Positions 11,271-22,140 of a stretch of 64,000 bases of DNA are shown here, piece by piece. A program made the position numbers and the translations under genes. The DNA comes from Aquarana catesbeiana. Lineage: Eukaryota > Chordata > Amphibia > Anura > Ranidae. Under the pieces are notes generated by a model, which saw only the letters and a list, made by a program, of their open reading frames with translations, was not told the origin of the DNA and searched no databases. The stretch covers positions 492,613,232 to 492,677,231 of the forward strand of contig NC_133326.1 of NCBI RefSeq assembly GCF_042186555.1, written 5' to 3'. Every line of letters starts with the position of its first letter. Within the stretch, counting starts at the first letter, position 1.

Positions 11271-12150
11271 CACCGCCGGGCGATCAGGGGGCTAAACCTT
11301 TATTCGGTAATAAACGGCGGGTGCCCTGACACTATAAAAAATAAACGAACTAACCAGCGTCAACCGTAACGTTTATACGGTGATCAGTGGTGAAAGGGTT
11401 AACTAGGGGGCAATCAAGGGGTTAAAACATTTATTAGATAGTATATGGGGGTCCCTGACACTATAAAACGCTGACGGCGAACCTAAATATTTACGTCCCT
11501 AACTAGCGTCACCAGTGACACTAATACAGCGATCAGAAAAATGATCGCTTAGCAACACTGGTGACAGGGGGTGATCAAGGGGTTAAAACTTTATTAGGGG
11601 GGGTTAGGGGGGTACCCTAGACCTAAAGGGGGGTAATACTAACTGTCCCAACACTGTAACTGTCACAAACTGACACTATGCAGTAATCAGAAAAAAAAAA
11701 AAAAAAAAAAACCTGCTGGTGTCAGTTTGTGACAGGGGGGGGGGGGGTGATTGGGGGGGGATCGGGGGGCGATCGGGGGGGGGATCGGGGTGTTTTGTAT
11801 GCCTGGCATGTTCTACTGTGTGTGTAGTGTGTTGTGCACTTACATTGATGTCTTCTCCCCTCGGCGCTGGAACGGAATACCGAGCTGAGGGGAGATGACA
11901 TCATTTCCTTTGCTGCTGTTTAGCATACAGCAGCAAAGGAATGTTCCCATTGGCCGGCGGCGATCGCGAGGGGGGGGGGCCACGAACGGATGGCCTCCCC
12001 CTCATCTCGGATCGCCGGGGAACAGAACGGGACCGCCTCGGGCGGCGGGGGGGGTCCGATCGGACCCCCCACCCGCGGAAGGCAAATCACGTACATGTAG
12101 GTGATTTTGCCTGCCCGTGCCGCTTTGCCGACGTAAATCGGCGTTAGGCG
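11271..12150. other. GC-rich right end of the piggyBac derivative
   Basis: This stretch has G-runs, an A-run at about 11691-11711 and short palindromes, for example 'agcgatcagaaaaatgatcgct' near 11528. Phrases such as 'ccctgacactataaaa' recur. I see no gene in it. Confidence 0.6.
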
Positions 12151-12204
12151 GTCCTTAAGTGGTTAATAACAGTATTAACTATTTTATTATATCTATATAT
12201 GCTT

Positions 12205-12246
12205 TACAGCTCCTTAAGAAGTGCTACAGCGAAACATTTCGAGCAA
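12205..12246 (+). other. Decayed hammerhead-like stretch
   Basis: 'aagaagtgctacagcgaaac' has the GAAAC core box and a degraded stem II, in the arm of the foldback element. The CUGANGA box is lost (CTTAAGA). I call this a relic only because better-preserved motifs of the same plan occur at 16819-16856 and 23700-23740. Confidence 0.25.
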
Positions 12247-13196
12247 CAAGCATTTCTGAATAGCACAGTATTTGTATATATGTGTTTTATGTCTGTCATA
12301 ATCTTTTTAAATCATGCCCCATTGGGGAGCAATTGCATGCCCCACGTTTTAAATTTGGAATGAAATAAAGAATATGCTTTAATAAAATGTAATGTGTCTT
12401 GGCACCATTAAAATCCCTTTTGTTTGCTATTTCAAAAAATATTATGTTTTTGGGATGAAGGCATGGGCGTAGTGTCAGGGATCGCAGAGGTTGCCATGGC
12501 GACCCAGCCCCTGCTTCAGGGGGCCCGTGCGGAGTCCCTGTCACATCAGGTTTTATGCCGCTGTGCCTGTGTGGGGGCGGCGGGGTTATTTGAGAAGCCT
12601 TTACATGAAGAATAATATGTGACAGACCACTCCCCTCAGGCGTCAGGTGGAAAAGGGCCGCTGAGTTGAATGGGCGGGCCATCAGCTCTCCATTCTCTTC
12701 CACAGAACATGGCATCTCGGCTGCCTCCAAGCATCTCCCTGTCCCTGCTGCTCTGGGAGCTGGTTCCGCCCCTTCCACCCCTTACATCTCTCACTGCAAG
12801 TCCGTGCACACTTATCTCTCCTCATTTCCCTCGTCTCTCATTGCCTCCCTGCCCCCCCCCCCCCCCCACCTGTCCTCAGTCATGGCGGGCTCGGCTGGGG
12901 ATACATACTTTTAAGCTGGAGCCATTAGGAGACGGAGATACTGCAAGCAAGTTCATCAAGAGGTCAGATGCAGGGGGGAGGAGGGGGGTATGTGGAGGGA
13001 GTGTGAGCATTCTAAAGTCCAGGACACTGACATGGCTGGGGGGGCTTCTATACATTGAGTGGGACTGAGACTTCTCTGAACTCCCCCTGTACTGGGAACA
13101 TCCCATATGTGAGGAAGTGACAGGAACCCAGCATGGGGGAGGGGTGAGTGCTGGACATGCCGGGACTTGTAGTGACTGTGTGGCTTTCCCTAATTC

Positions 13197-14512
13197 TGTG
13201 CTGCAAGAGGTTCAGATGAATGTGCAAATAAGCAAATAACATAAGAAACATCAATAACAGAGATCATTAATACTCTACTGGATATTACAACTAAAATCAC
13301 CAGTGCTGTACATAATTAAAAAGGTGCAAACAAAGCGGAATAAATAGATAAAAAAGGAAAAATTCCATATGTACAGATTAAATTCATCAATAAAGTTCAA
13401 GTGAATGTCCAAATACCAAATAAATATATAAAACATAAAAACCAATGGTACCCTACTGGATATTGCAACCAAAAGCATCAGTGCTGTAAAAAAAGAAGGG
13501 TCTTGATGTGAGGTGAGCTGTTCGCACACACGGAGTGATCACACCATCACTTAGACCCCTTTCACACTGAGCCGCCCCAGGCTTCGCCGGTAAAGCGGCG
13601 CTATTCAGCCACTAGCGGGGGGCGGTTTTAACCCCCCGCTAGCGGCCGAAAAGGGTTAAATCTGCCCGCAAAACGCCACTGCAGCGGTGCTTTGCTGGCG
13701 GTATGGCGGCACTGCCCCATTGTTTTAAATGGCCAGGAGCAGTGGAGGAGCGGTGTATTCACCGCTCCTCCACCGCTGCAAAGAAGCTGCTGGCAGGACT
13801 TTTTGTGACATCCTGCCAGAGCAGCGCCCCAGTGTGAAAGCACTCAGGCTTTCACACTGGGTTTGCAGCTGAGGCTTTTTTCAGGCGCTATTTTTAGTGC
13901 TGTAGTGCCTGAAAAACAGCTCCAGTGTGAAACGGTCTTAAGGATTTCTTCATATATGCACGTCTATCACCACTGGGATCTGTTTGATTTATTTATTTAC
14001 TTGGACACACTGATGTGGGATGTGAAACACAAAAAGGACACTTAATTGATGAACTTCATTATCCTATGAAATTTATTTGGTTTACCTATTCGCCATATTT
14101 TGATTTCTTACCGCACTGGTGCATTTGGTTGCAATACCTACAAGGGTCATCTTATTTGGATATTGCTACCGCATTAATGAACTTTATCTGCATGTGCAAT
14201 TATCTTGCTTTGTTTGTACAATTTTGAATATTTGCAGCACTGGTACTTTTGGTTGCAATATCCAGCAGGGTACTATTGATTTTTATGTCTTATTTATTTG
14301 CACATTCAATTGAATTTCATTGATGAATTTGATCTATATATATGGTATTTTTCCTTTTTATCTATTTATTCCACTTTGTTTGCACATTTTTAATTATGTG
14401 CAGCACTGGCGATTTTAGTTGTAATATCCAGTAGGGCATTATTGATCTCTGTTTCTGATGTTCTTTACATTTTTTGCTTATTTGTACATTCATCTGAACC
14501 TCTTGCAGCACT
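13197..14512. repeat. Long inverted repeat, about 300-bp arms
   Basis: 13197-13500 is repeated inverted at about 14213-14512, for example 'tgcaagaggttcagatgaat' and 'ctggatattacaactaaaat'. Within each arm a shorter motif around 'ggatattgcaaccaaaag' recurs, so the arms are themselves internally repetitive. The loop contains a Harbinger MITE (13554-13937) and further diverged copies. It is probably a palindromic Penelope-like element. Confidence 0.85.
13554..13937. mobile_element. PIF/Harbinger-like MITE with TTA target duplication
   Basis: The ends GACCCCTTTCACACTGAG and, inverted, GACCGTTTCACACTGGAG are flanked by TTA (13551-13553, 13938-13940). The interior is made of nested palindromes ('aggagcggtgtattcaccgc'). 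It is non-coding. Confidence 0.8.
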
Positions 14513-14707
14513 GGGGTTTTGATTTAGTACTCAATAGGTCTTTTTGTGTTATGTATTTTTACACTTTGTTTTATTGAATTAGGGCTAGCGCCACACTTTT
14601 TATTTTTAGTAAGTGTGGGGACACATTATAATGTTGGCAATTGCCATTGGCTGTTTTTTGTCATATTAGTTGGTATTGGTTAGCGCATAAGTAATCATAT
14701 TCTCTTT

Positions 14708-15253
14708 ATCCACTGCCCTACTGACACCTTCCACTGCTCTACTGACTGACACCATCCACTGCTCTACTGACACCTTCCACTGCTCTACTGACTGATACCA
14801 TCCACTGCTTTACTGACACCATCCACTGCTCTACTAACACCTTCCACTGCTCTACTGACACCTTCCACTGCTCTACTGACACCATCCACTGCTCTATTGA
14901 CACCTTCCACTGCTCCACTGACACCATCCACTGCTCTACTGACACTTTCCTCTGCTCTACTGACACCTTCCTCTGCTCTACTGACACCATCCACTGCTCT
15001 ACTGCCACCTTCCACTGCTCTACTGCCACCATCCACTGCTCTACTGACTGACACCATCCACTGCTCTACTGACACCATCCACTGCTCTACTGAAACCATC
15101 CAATGCTCTACTGACACCATCCCCTGCTCTACTGACACCATCCACTGCTCTACTGACACCATCCACTGCTCTACTGACACCATCCACTGCTCTACTGACT
15201 GACACCATCCACTGCTCTACTGACTGACACCATCCACTGCTCTACTGACACCT
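14708..15253. repeat. 21-bp minisatellite
   Basis: About 25 copies of CACCATCCACTGCTCTACTGA with occasional 4-bp expansions (CTGACTGA). Frames of 97-132 codons on both strands are by-products of the repeat. Confidence 0.95.
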
Positions 15254-15686
15254 TTATATTTTTACAGTGACATGTTTTAAAGTTTTCCTTACTGTTTAGT
15301 TAGAGCTTGCTGGATAAGTTCTTAAGAAAGGTGCTGAACCCCAATGATCTTTGATCTCTTTCATGTTCGGGTAGATCTGCGCCTCTCAAAGGTTGTCTAC
15401 CCCTGCTCTAGGGTATTCAAAAGATTTTGGAGAAACTATCCACATTTTGACATACCTCTCCAATACTTTTCAATTACTCTCTCGATATGTAAATACAGAT
15501 CTGAAATAACTGTTTAGCCACTTGGAGTATCTTGGCGCAAGGTGGCAGGTGGTAGTGGAGGGGGGGGGCCCAGGTCAACTTCTGTATCAGGGCCCACAAG
15601 CTTTAAGCTACGCCTCTGGATGAAGGTGCCACTGATCTATAGGTGTAGGTGACGTGTTTAAGTACAGATATCTCACAGTAGACGAG

Positions 15687-17539
15687 AAATATACAGAAAA
15701 AAGAGGAGAGGACACCTTAATTCATCCAAGAATAGGTTCAGGGGAAGACGGATAGGGGAAAGGGGGATTTACCACCCAATGAAACAATTAATCAAATTAA
15801 TTATACCCCTAAGGTTACCCAAATCATTTGTCAATTAACTCAATGGTGTGTAGCTAACAAGCTATCAGATAGTTGTTCAATGGACCATAAAGATATATAT
15901 GAGAAAAAAGAAAAGGGGGCAAGAGGAGGCCTCCTAAAAAAGATGGTCCGCTCAAGAACAAACTGTTGTGAACCTGAAAAAACTTTATTGTGTCAATTTA
16001 CTAAATAGAAACATAATCCACTAACCATGTATATTTAAAAATAGGGCAAAGAAAGTCCTATTGTGTGCTGGTGGCCACCACAGACATTACACATACATCA
16101 AAATTTCATGCACTCCCACTCATCAAATTAATGTCACTGAAGACCCGGGTCTGTACAATTTTCATGGGATTCCAGAGCAAGGAGATGGCTTCATGAATAA
16201 TAGACATTCGGTCCTTCTAGGATAAAGTGCAAGTGCTGGTGAAAAACAAGGGTCCCATACAGATGTGAGCCAATGGCTGATATAGGCATATATGTGTGTC
16301 AACCGACAAGGAGAAAGGGGGGGAAGAGCGTCCTGATTGATTAGTGAACGACTGCAACTCCAAGGGGGGGAGGGGGAGGAATGGTGGAGAGGGAGCAGCC
16401 TCACATGTATAGCATTGAAGATAGACGGAGGATAGCCATAGATAAAGTGCCTCCTATATGTAAGGGTACATTTTAAGCTCACCGTCTGACGTCTTCAGTA
16501 AAGTCAAGGGCTGCTGATGACCGCACTCATGTGGGTAAAAGACACGTTCATGCGGCGTATAAGTTTATTGTAGACGTGAGCTGTTACTTCCAAGTATCTT
16601 CCAGCAAGATGTGCGGTGAGTCACAAGGTTCAAACATACTGACATTTCATACCTAGTAGATTAAGCAGTCATAGGGAACACTCAGAGTCAATGTTCACCA
16701 CAAAGGCTCCGTCTGATGTCCAAGATCAGGTTGAGACAATTAAAATGTTCACATCCAATTTCGGGAATATCCTTGTTGATGTGTGAAAGTCTGTGTGCCA
16801 CCTGCACATAAGTCAGATGCTGAGCGCTTTCGCTTGTTTCCAAGCTTCCTCAGAGCTTTAATTGTCTCAACCTGATCTTGGGTTATACGCCGCATGAACG
16901 TGTCTTTTACCCACATGAGTGCGGTCATCAGCAGCCCCTGACTTTACTGAAGACGTCAGACGGTGAGCTTAAAATGTACCCTTACATATAGGAGGCACTT
17001 TATCTATGGCTATCCTCCGTCTATCTTCAATGCTATACATGTGAGGCTGCTCCCTCTCCACCATTCCTCCCCCTCCCCCCCTTGGAGTTGCAGTCGTTCA
17101 CTAATCAATCAGGACGCTCTTCCCCCCCTTTCTCCTTGTCGGTTGACACACATATATGCCTAATCAGCCATTGGCTCACATCTGTATGGGACCCTTGTTT
17201 TTCACCAGCACTTGCACTTTATCCTAGAAGGACCGAATGTCTATTATTCATGAAGCCATCTCCTTGCTCTGGAATCCCATGAAAATTGTACAGACCCGGG
17301 TCTTCAGTGACATTAATTTGATGAGTGGGAGTGCATGAAATTTTGATGTATGTGTAATGTCTGTGGTGGCCACCAGCACACAATAGGACTTTCTTTGCCC
17401 TATTTTTAAATATACATGGTTAGTGGATTATGTTTCTATTTAGTAAATTGACACAATAAAGTTTTTTCAGGTTCACAACAGTTTGTTCTTGAGCGGACCA
17501 TCTTTTTTAGGAGGCCTCCTCTTGCCCCCTTTTCTTTTT
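15687..17539. mobile_element. Palindromic element with 16-bp target duplication (Penelope-like)
   Basis: TCTCACAGTAGACGAG occurs on both sides (15671-15686, 17540-17555). Inside, 15901-16567 is repeated inverted at 16884-17540 with very high identity around a 316-bp loop, plus a 214-bp unpaired lead at the left. The loop has its own small inverted repeat ('ccaagatcaggttgagacaa' at about 16720, inverted at about 16858) and a hammerhead motif. Target duplications of this length fit Penelope-like or other target-primed insertion rather than cut-and-paste transposons. Equivalent frames in both arms (16162-16482 minus, 16963-17282 plus) are mirror images and not genes. Confidence 0.85.
16819..16856 (-). 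ncRNA. Hammerhead ribozyme-like motif
   Basis: Read on the minus strand, a GCT/AGC closing stem I flanks CTGAGGA (fits the CUGANGA box). One extra A follows, then stem II GCUUG-GAAA-CAAGC with a GNRA loop, the GAAA box, a self-complementary A-GCGC-U in place of stem III, and C as the cleavage nucleotide at 16822. Very short, self-complementary stem III is known for hammerheads in Penelope-like elements, where two copies can act as a dimer. Stem I is only three contiguous pairs and stem II has an unpaired A, so activity is uncertain. Confidence 0.55.
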
Positions 17540-17555
17540 TCTCACAGTAGACGAG

Positions 17556-18560
17556 TTAAAATAGTTTTTGAGCCTTACATTTAAGATGGTGCTTACAAAG
17601 AAAAATGAAGTGCATGCTTACTGGTCCACCCACCCCATGCCGATTTATTCAGGTCCAGGACATGCTATGACATGATTATGCGCTTCCATCATTTTAATAA
17701 CTCACAGTGCCCTCCCCTAGATCATCCCAACCATGATAAATTATATAAAATAAGCCCCCTAATAAATAAAAATTCCAAGTGATTTGCAGAAATGTATGTT
17801 CCAGACCAAAACATTTGTGACAACGAATCCCCTGTCCACTTCACTAGCCGGCTCCAATTCAAACAATATGTTCCCAGTAAGAGGGCCAGGTACGGATTGA
17901 AACAAAGCAAACTTTGTAAAAGAGCCACAGGATATGTGTATGCCTTCTGTGTGTATGAAGTCAGAGACTACCAGCTCCACCCCCTTGAGTGCCCAACGTA
18001 CATCAGAACCAGTGGATGTCTACATCCTGTCCACCATCCACAATGACATGGCCTTGGTGGAGATTCCCAGAAGACATGGCCCCATTGTAAAGCCTGAATG
18101 CATCCACGATTATAATCTGTTCGTGGGGGGTTTGGTGGATTTAAACAACCAGATGCTACAGCCCAATTTACCAATTAGAAAGTCCCTATGCTGGTATAAA
18201 AAAGGTCATTATTTAACTTTTTTATATGGCCATGTATAATGCGTATGTCACCTATCAAAAGTCCAGAGAAAGTCCCAGCACCTTCCTTAATTTTATTGAA
18301 GAAATTGTCACTGCCCTGATCTACCAGCAAGGAATCCCCCCCCCCACCAGAAATCATTTGCTCTGATCGTGTGAGTCGACTTCATGAGCAACATTTTCCC
18401 AAAAATATTCCCCCCCACAGAATCAGGAAGAAGACGCCATAAGAAATGTTGTGTATGCTGCAGAGGAGGAGTTAGAAAAGACACTAGTTGCCCCCAATGT
18501 CCCTCCCAACCTGGCCTATGCATCAGAGAATGCTTCAGACATTATCACACTTCAATAAGA
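17556..18560 (+). pseudogene. piggyBac transposase, decayed but long
   Basis: The plus strand gives, across several frames, 'VHAYWSTHPMP' (about 17608), 'CPPLDHPNHDKLYKISPLI', 'PDQNICDNESPVHFTSRLQF', 'QYVPSKRARYGLKQSKLC', 'VYILSTIHND', 'CIHDYNLFVGGLVDLNNQML' and 'RKSLCWYKKGHYL'. These are the successive blocks of a piggyBac catalytic domain in the right order. The C-terminal cysteine domain follows at about 18441 ('KKCCVCCRGGVRKDT', 'CPSQPGLCIRECFRHYH'). The N-terminus is missing at the junction with the palindromic element at 17539. Frameshifts between blocks make it inactive. It is a different lineage from the tail at 9749-10141. Confidence 0.9.
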
Positions 18561-19260
18561 CATTATTTCGCCTTATTTGTAACAGACTGCTATTTCCCCA
18601 TTTCAAATACCTGTGCTGATCATTTGCCTGCTATCACGTTTCTACCTTCCATGTTAACTGACCCTGGCCTGTTTACCGACGATGCCCCTGCTTGCCGTCT
18701 GTATTGTTTCTCGTGCACTGACCTCGTCCTGTTAATCGACCATGTTTTCTGCCTGCCGTTTGGACTATTTGCCTTGCTTCTGTAGTATACAGGGTTCTCA
18801 CATATGTGAGGGGCTTCAGAAGAGTGTTCTGAGTAGAGAAAAACAGTTTTTGTTTTTTTCTGGGTTTTATAATTCCTAGAACATTGTCTGGAGGCCGGAG
18901 GCTTCAAAGAGATTTGGGTGGGAGAAGCCTCTACCCATTTCCCCATTTTTTCTTGACCGAGGCCCTAAGCTTGAAGGTCCTTCCTGTTGCATGGACCAAT
19001 ACTTTGACTGTGCTGACCTAATCTCTGCCTGTAATGACCCAGGACCTTATGGACCATAGTCCTTCCCTGCTGCCTAGACTGCTGCTGCTGCTGACCATGT
19101 CCCTGCCTGCTACCTGGACCAATGCTTTCGCCGTGCTGACAGTATCTCTGCCTGCACTGAATATGGACAGTATTCCTTACCATGTCCCTGCGTGCTGCTG
19201 GACTGATGCTTTCCTCTGTGGGCCACTGCACTACTAAAACCACAGGTAATCTTTTGTTTA
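18561..19260 (+). repeat. Degenerate repeats downstream of the piggyBac transposase
   Basis: Loosely repeated phrases such as 'ctgcctgc', 'tggaccaatgctttcgccgt' and 'tgctgaccatgtccctgcct' recur every 40-70 bases. They look like an old minisatellite in the element's 3' region. I see no gene in it. Confidence 0.5.
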
Positions 19261-19490
19261 CCCTTTGCTCAGTAGAATGTATTTTGGGGTGTAATTGGTA
19301 TGTACATGCTATGTGTTAGAAATAGGAAGGGTCTTCAAAAATGCAATAGGTTGTCAGGAAACTATATGTGTAATTTATGTCCCGAGACCACCTGATGGTA
19401 CTTCTTAGATGATGGGCCTCTGTATGTGGCCAGGCTGTGTAAAAGTCTCACACATGTGGTATTGCCATACTCAGGACGATAGCAGAATGT
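19261..19490. mobile_element. piggyBac-MITE module fragment
   Basis: It contains 'gaatgtattttggggtgtaa', 'ctctgtatgtggccaggctg' and 'gtctcacacatgtggtatt', which recur at 29.6-30.0, 32.1 and 33.4 kb in TTAA elements. It is cut at its right side by the DIRS element. Confidence 0.65.
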
Positions 19491-20370
19491 TATTTTCTTT
19501 TCCATACATCATGAGACACAGAGTTAGGCTAATATTCATTACCTGCTGGGTTATACTTTATCTTCAGGTGAATGGACACTGGTAGACCAAATATCTTTAG
19601 ACAGGAAGTAACCCCATATATAACTCCCCCCATACAGGAAGTACTTCAGTTTTTTACCAGTGTCTGCAAGGTGTCTGGCATGGTTGTTTAAGCTCTCTGA
19701 GCTCCAGGTCTCTAGTCCCACAAACTGTTCCTTAATGAATCAAGAGATTGACCGATCAGATTAATTTGACACAGGCTATATATGCTTAGATAAATGGTAC
19801 CCGAGCCTCGCAAAGAAGACTCAAGATCCTGCAAGGTTTTGCCTGTAATGCGGCCTTCGGGCTCTGGACCCTGCGAAGTGGAATCCTGGACACCACAGCG
19901 CTAAGGCATTCCTGCAGAGTGCTGTACAGGTCCAAGGGAGTGGACCCTAAACATGAAAAGGGTACCCAGTCCTTGAAGGTCCTCAAGGGACAGGAACCCA
20001 CCATGAAGGGTGAAGATTGGGCTCTTAGTTTCTAAGCTGCCCTGCGCCTGAACGGGTAAGTGAAACTGCTTTATTTATTGTGGGGTGTCCCAGTGATTGT
20101 AACAATCAGTCAAGCTAGCTAGAGGCTGGACACCTGTGTACGGTGACCATACGGGGGAGTTTTGGGCCAGCTGTGGGTGTTTGCAAAGTGTACCTTTTTT
20201 GCTTGTGTCCGGCTGTTCTTTACCTGTATGATGGCGCACAACGGTGCGCCATTTCACCTTGGCGCACGTGCGTTCGCAAGAGCGCCGTTGGGCTTAGCAG
20301 TTTGGTGACCATGGCGCACATGGCTTCGCCGCACATGCACCATTGCCTTATCTGGGCGTAAGAAGATTCG

Positions 20371-20466
20371 CATCATATGCAAATACAGCCACGCCCGTTC
20401 GCTGGGACCGCGCACATGCATCATATGCAAATACAGCCACGCCCGTTCGCTGGGACCGCGCACATG
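20371..20466 (+). repeat. 48-bp direct duplication with octamer motifs
   Basis: 20371-20418 and 20419-20466 are identical units beginning 'catcatatgcaaatacagcc'. Each holds ATGCAAAT, the octamer bound by POU-type factors. It lies in the leader of the DIRS element, about 0.9 kb from its left end. Confidence 0.9.
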
Positions 20467-20749
20467 CGTGTGCATGCAGAACGTTCCGGCGCACAGCCAG
20501 CTTATTTAAGCTGTGTATGCCAAGCATGCGGTGCTTCCAGAAGGCAGCTGTGGGACACAGAGCAGGCTCTGAACCAGGCATTTGCAGCGGTGCATTTCTC
20601 CTTACCCGGGTCATGTGAGTCACCAGGTGTTGCTTGGCATGCTAAAGGTGCTTAGCAGGATTGTTGCACAGAGGCTTGGTGAGCCCTATTAAAGGGTCTC
20701 CCTTCTGAGGTGTGTTAATACTTCACCCAGGTACTCTTTTTTTTGTGGC

Positions 20750-22140
20750 TAGTAAAGGTCTTCAAAAAAGAGGACCGGGACTAACACTACAGGGAAGGGC
20801 ACACCTATCTCATCAGTAGTTCCTGATGAACCTAGTCGTATCCCTAGTGTTGTATCCCCTGAAAGACCAGAGGCTTCCGGGCAATCTGAGCCGATGCGCA
20901 TATCTGGTATTGTGCCTACAGTCAACGCTGCTGCTTCACACTTTATCACCAAGCATGAACTGTCCTCGGCCCTATCTGGGTTAGAGCACAGGATTGCTGG
21001 CATGATGGCCTCCATCCCGCAGGGTGGCAAGAAGCATGACAGATCCCCCTCCCCGGAGCCTCCTAGTTTGGAGCAGGAATGGGTTGAGGATGGGGAAGAG
21101 CTAAAAAGCTCTACTTCCGAGCAATCTGGACAAGAAGATATCCAGTTGATGTCTGCCTCTTACCGAAATGGTTTATTCTACTTTTAAGTTGCCTCTTGCA
21201 GAGGTTACTGAGCCCCCCTGGTCCTTTTTGGGGTCCCTGAGGGCTCTTCAGGCCACACAGGCTTTCCCCTTACACCCTCTGTTGGAACAGGCGGTGTATA
21301 CTGATTGGGAACATCCTGACTCGATTTTTGTTCCTCTTTAAGAGGTTTTCCCTTTTATATCCCATGGATGAAAAGTTTGTTAAAGTGGGAGTCCGGCGAC
21401 CAATCTTTTTTTTTTTAGGTCATTGAGACACTTTGCTAATCCCAAAATAATACTCACAGTTTGGGTGTAATATTTCCGCCTCTGTCTGTTTTCGTACTGA
21501 AAAATAACTTAAAAAATGTGATGCTGGCTGTTTCCATCTTGCTTGTGGGCATGTGAAGCCTGCAAGCATTGATTTCCTGGATGCGGTGAATGCTGTTCAT
21601 TCACAGCTTGTTCACGCGCATGATCATTGTTTCCGCACTGAATCTTGGGAAGCCTGACACTAAGCTCCCAGGAGACAGTGCGGCGCCAGGCAAAGGCAAT
21701 AAACATGTCTACTCTCATGGGAGGAGAGACAGGAAGTGCCACAATAAAGTACAATATAAAGGTAATTACAGTGATAAAAAACATTTTCGTGTGGCATTTG
21801 AACATCTATGCAATTAACTGAAGGGGGTAAGATTAAGTTAAAAATTTGAGTGGAACCCCGCTTTAAGAATTGTCTCTTCCTTAAACAAGAACTTAACTTG
21901 TCCGGTAGATAACACACATGGCTTGAAAGACCCTGTTGACAAGAAATTTGAGTCATCATTAAAAGCTTCCTTTTCTTTGGCCAGTTCAGCTATTCAGCCA
22001 GCTGTTGCAGCAATTGGTATCTGCCAGTCCGTAAAAGATCAGATCAGACGGCCTGACAGGCCTAACTGGGAGGATGATCGGGCTGAAAATAAGACGGATA
22101 TTCCTCGAGCGTTGTGCTTTTGCTGTTGACGCCTTAATAG
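20750..22140 (+). pseudogene. DIRS gag-like gene, split by a MITE
   Basis: The first part (open from about 20894) gives 'FITKHELSSALSGLEHRIAG', a charged middle 'RSPSPEPPSLEQEW' and then 'LPLAEVTEPPWSFLGSLRAL' in a shifted frame. After the MITE at 21380-21866, the coding sense resumes with 'FESSLKASFSLASSAIQPAV' (near 21950). The position upstream of the RT and the hydrophilic, proline/serine-rich composition fit a DIRS gag. There is no zinc knuckle. It is broken by the insertion, frameshifts and stops. Confidence 0.7.
21380..21866. mobile_element. TTAA-flanked MITE (AGYGGG ends) inside the DIRS gag
   Basis: TTAA at 21380-21383 and 21863-21866 flanks AGTGGGAGTCC and, inverted, AGCGGGGTTCC. 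It is the same kind as 48819-49278. The gag coding sense is interrupted exactly here. Confidence 0.8.

Larger units (their letters stand above)
6301..12166 (-). mobile_element. Large piggyBac-like derivative between TTAA sites
   Basis: It starts TTAACCACTTGAGCCCCGGA and ends GGTCCTTAAGTGGTTAA, giving inverted CCACTTRAG ends with TTAA on both sides (6301-6304, 12163-12166), the hallmark of piggyBac insertion. The left part is the module shared by many frog MITEs (for example 'caaatagagctttcttttga' and 'gtatttgatcacctctgcgg'). The middle holds inverted modules, a transposase C-terminus on the minus strand and a 360-bp tandem array. Most of the transposase (DDD catalytic core) is missing, so it is non-autonomous. 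The foldback sequence continues on both sides, which confirms the limits. Confidence 0.85.
12462..15618. mobile_element. hAT-family transposon shell with 8-bp target duplication
   Basis: GATGAAGG flanks both sides (12454-12461, 15619-15626). The ends are CATGGGCGTAG and, inverted, CAGAGGCGTAG, a typical hAT terminus. The 3.16-kb interior has no transposase. It contains an inverted repeat (13197-14512), a Harbinger MITE and a minisatellite, so it is non-autonomous and heavily overwritten. Confidence 0.85.

Noticed and set aside
12296..13106. Frames of 60-160 codons, proline/serine-rich
   Set aside because: They cross the boundary of the hAT element at 12462 and include GC-rich low-complexity sequence; no conserved motif is visible.
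14739..15202. Frames of 97-132 codons
   Set aside because: 21-bp minisatellite translated in three frames.
16162..17282. Apparent 66-106-codon protein found on both strands
   Set aside because: The two occurrences are mirror images in the two arms of one palindrome, so they are not two genes and show no sign of coding constraint.
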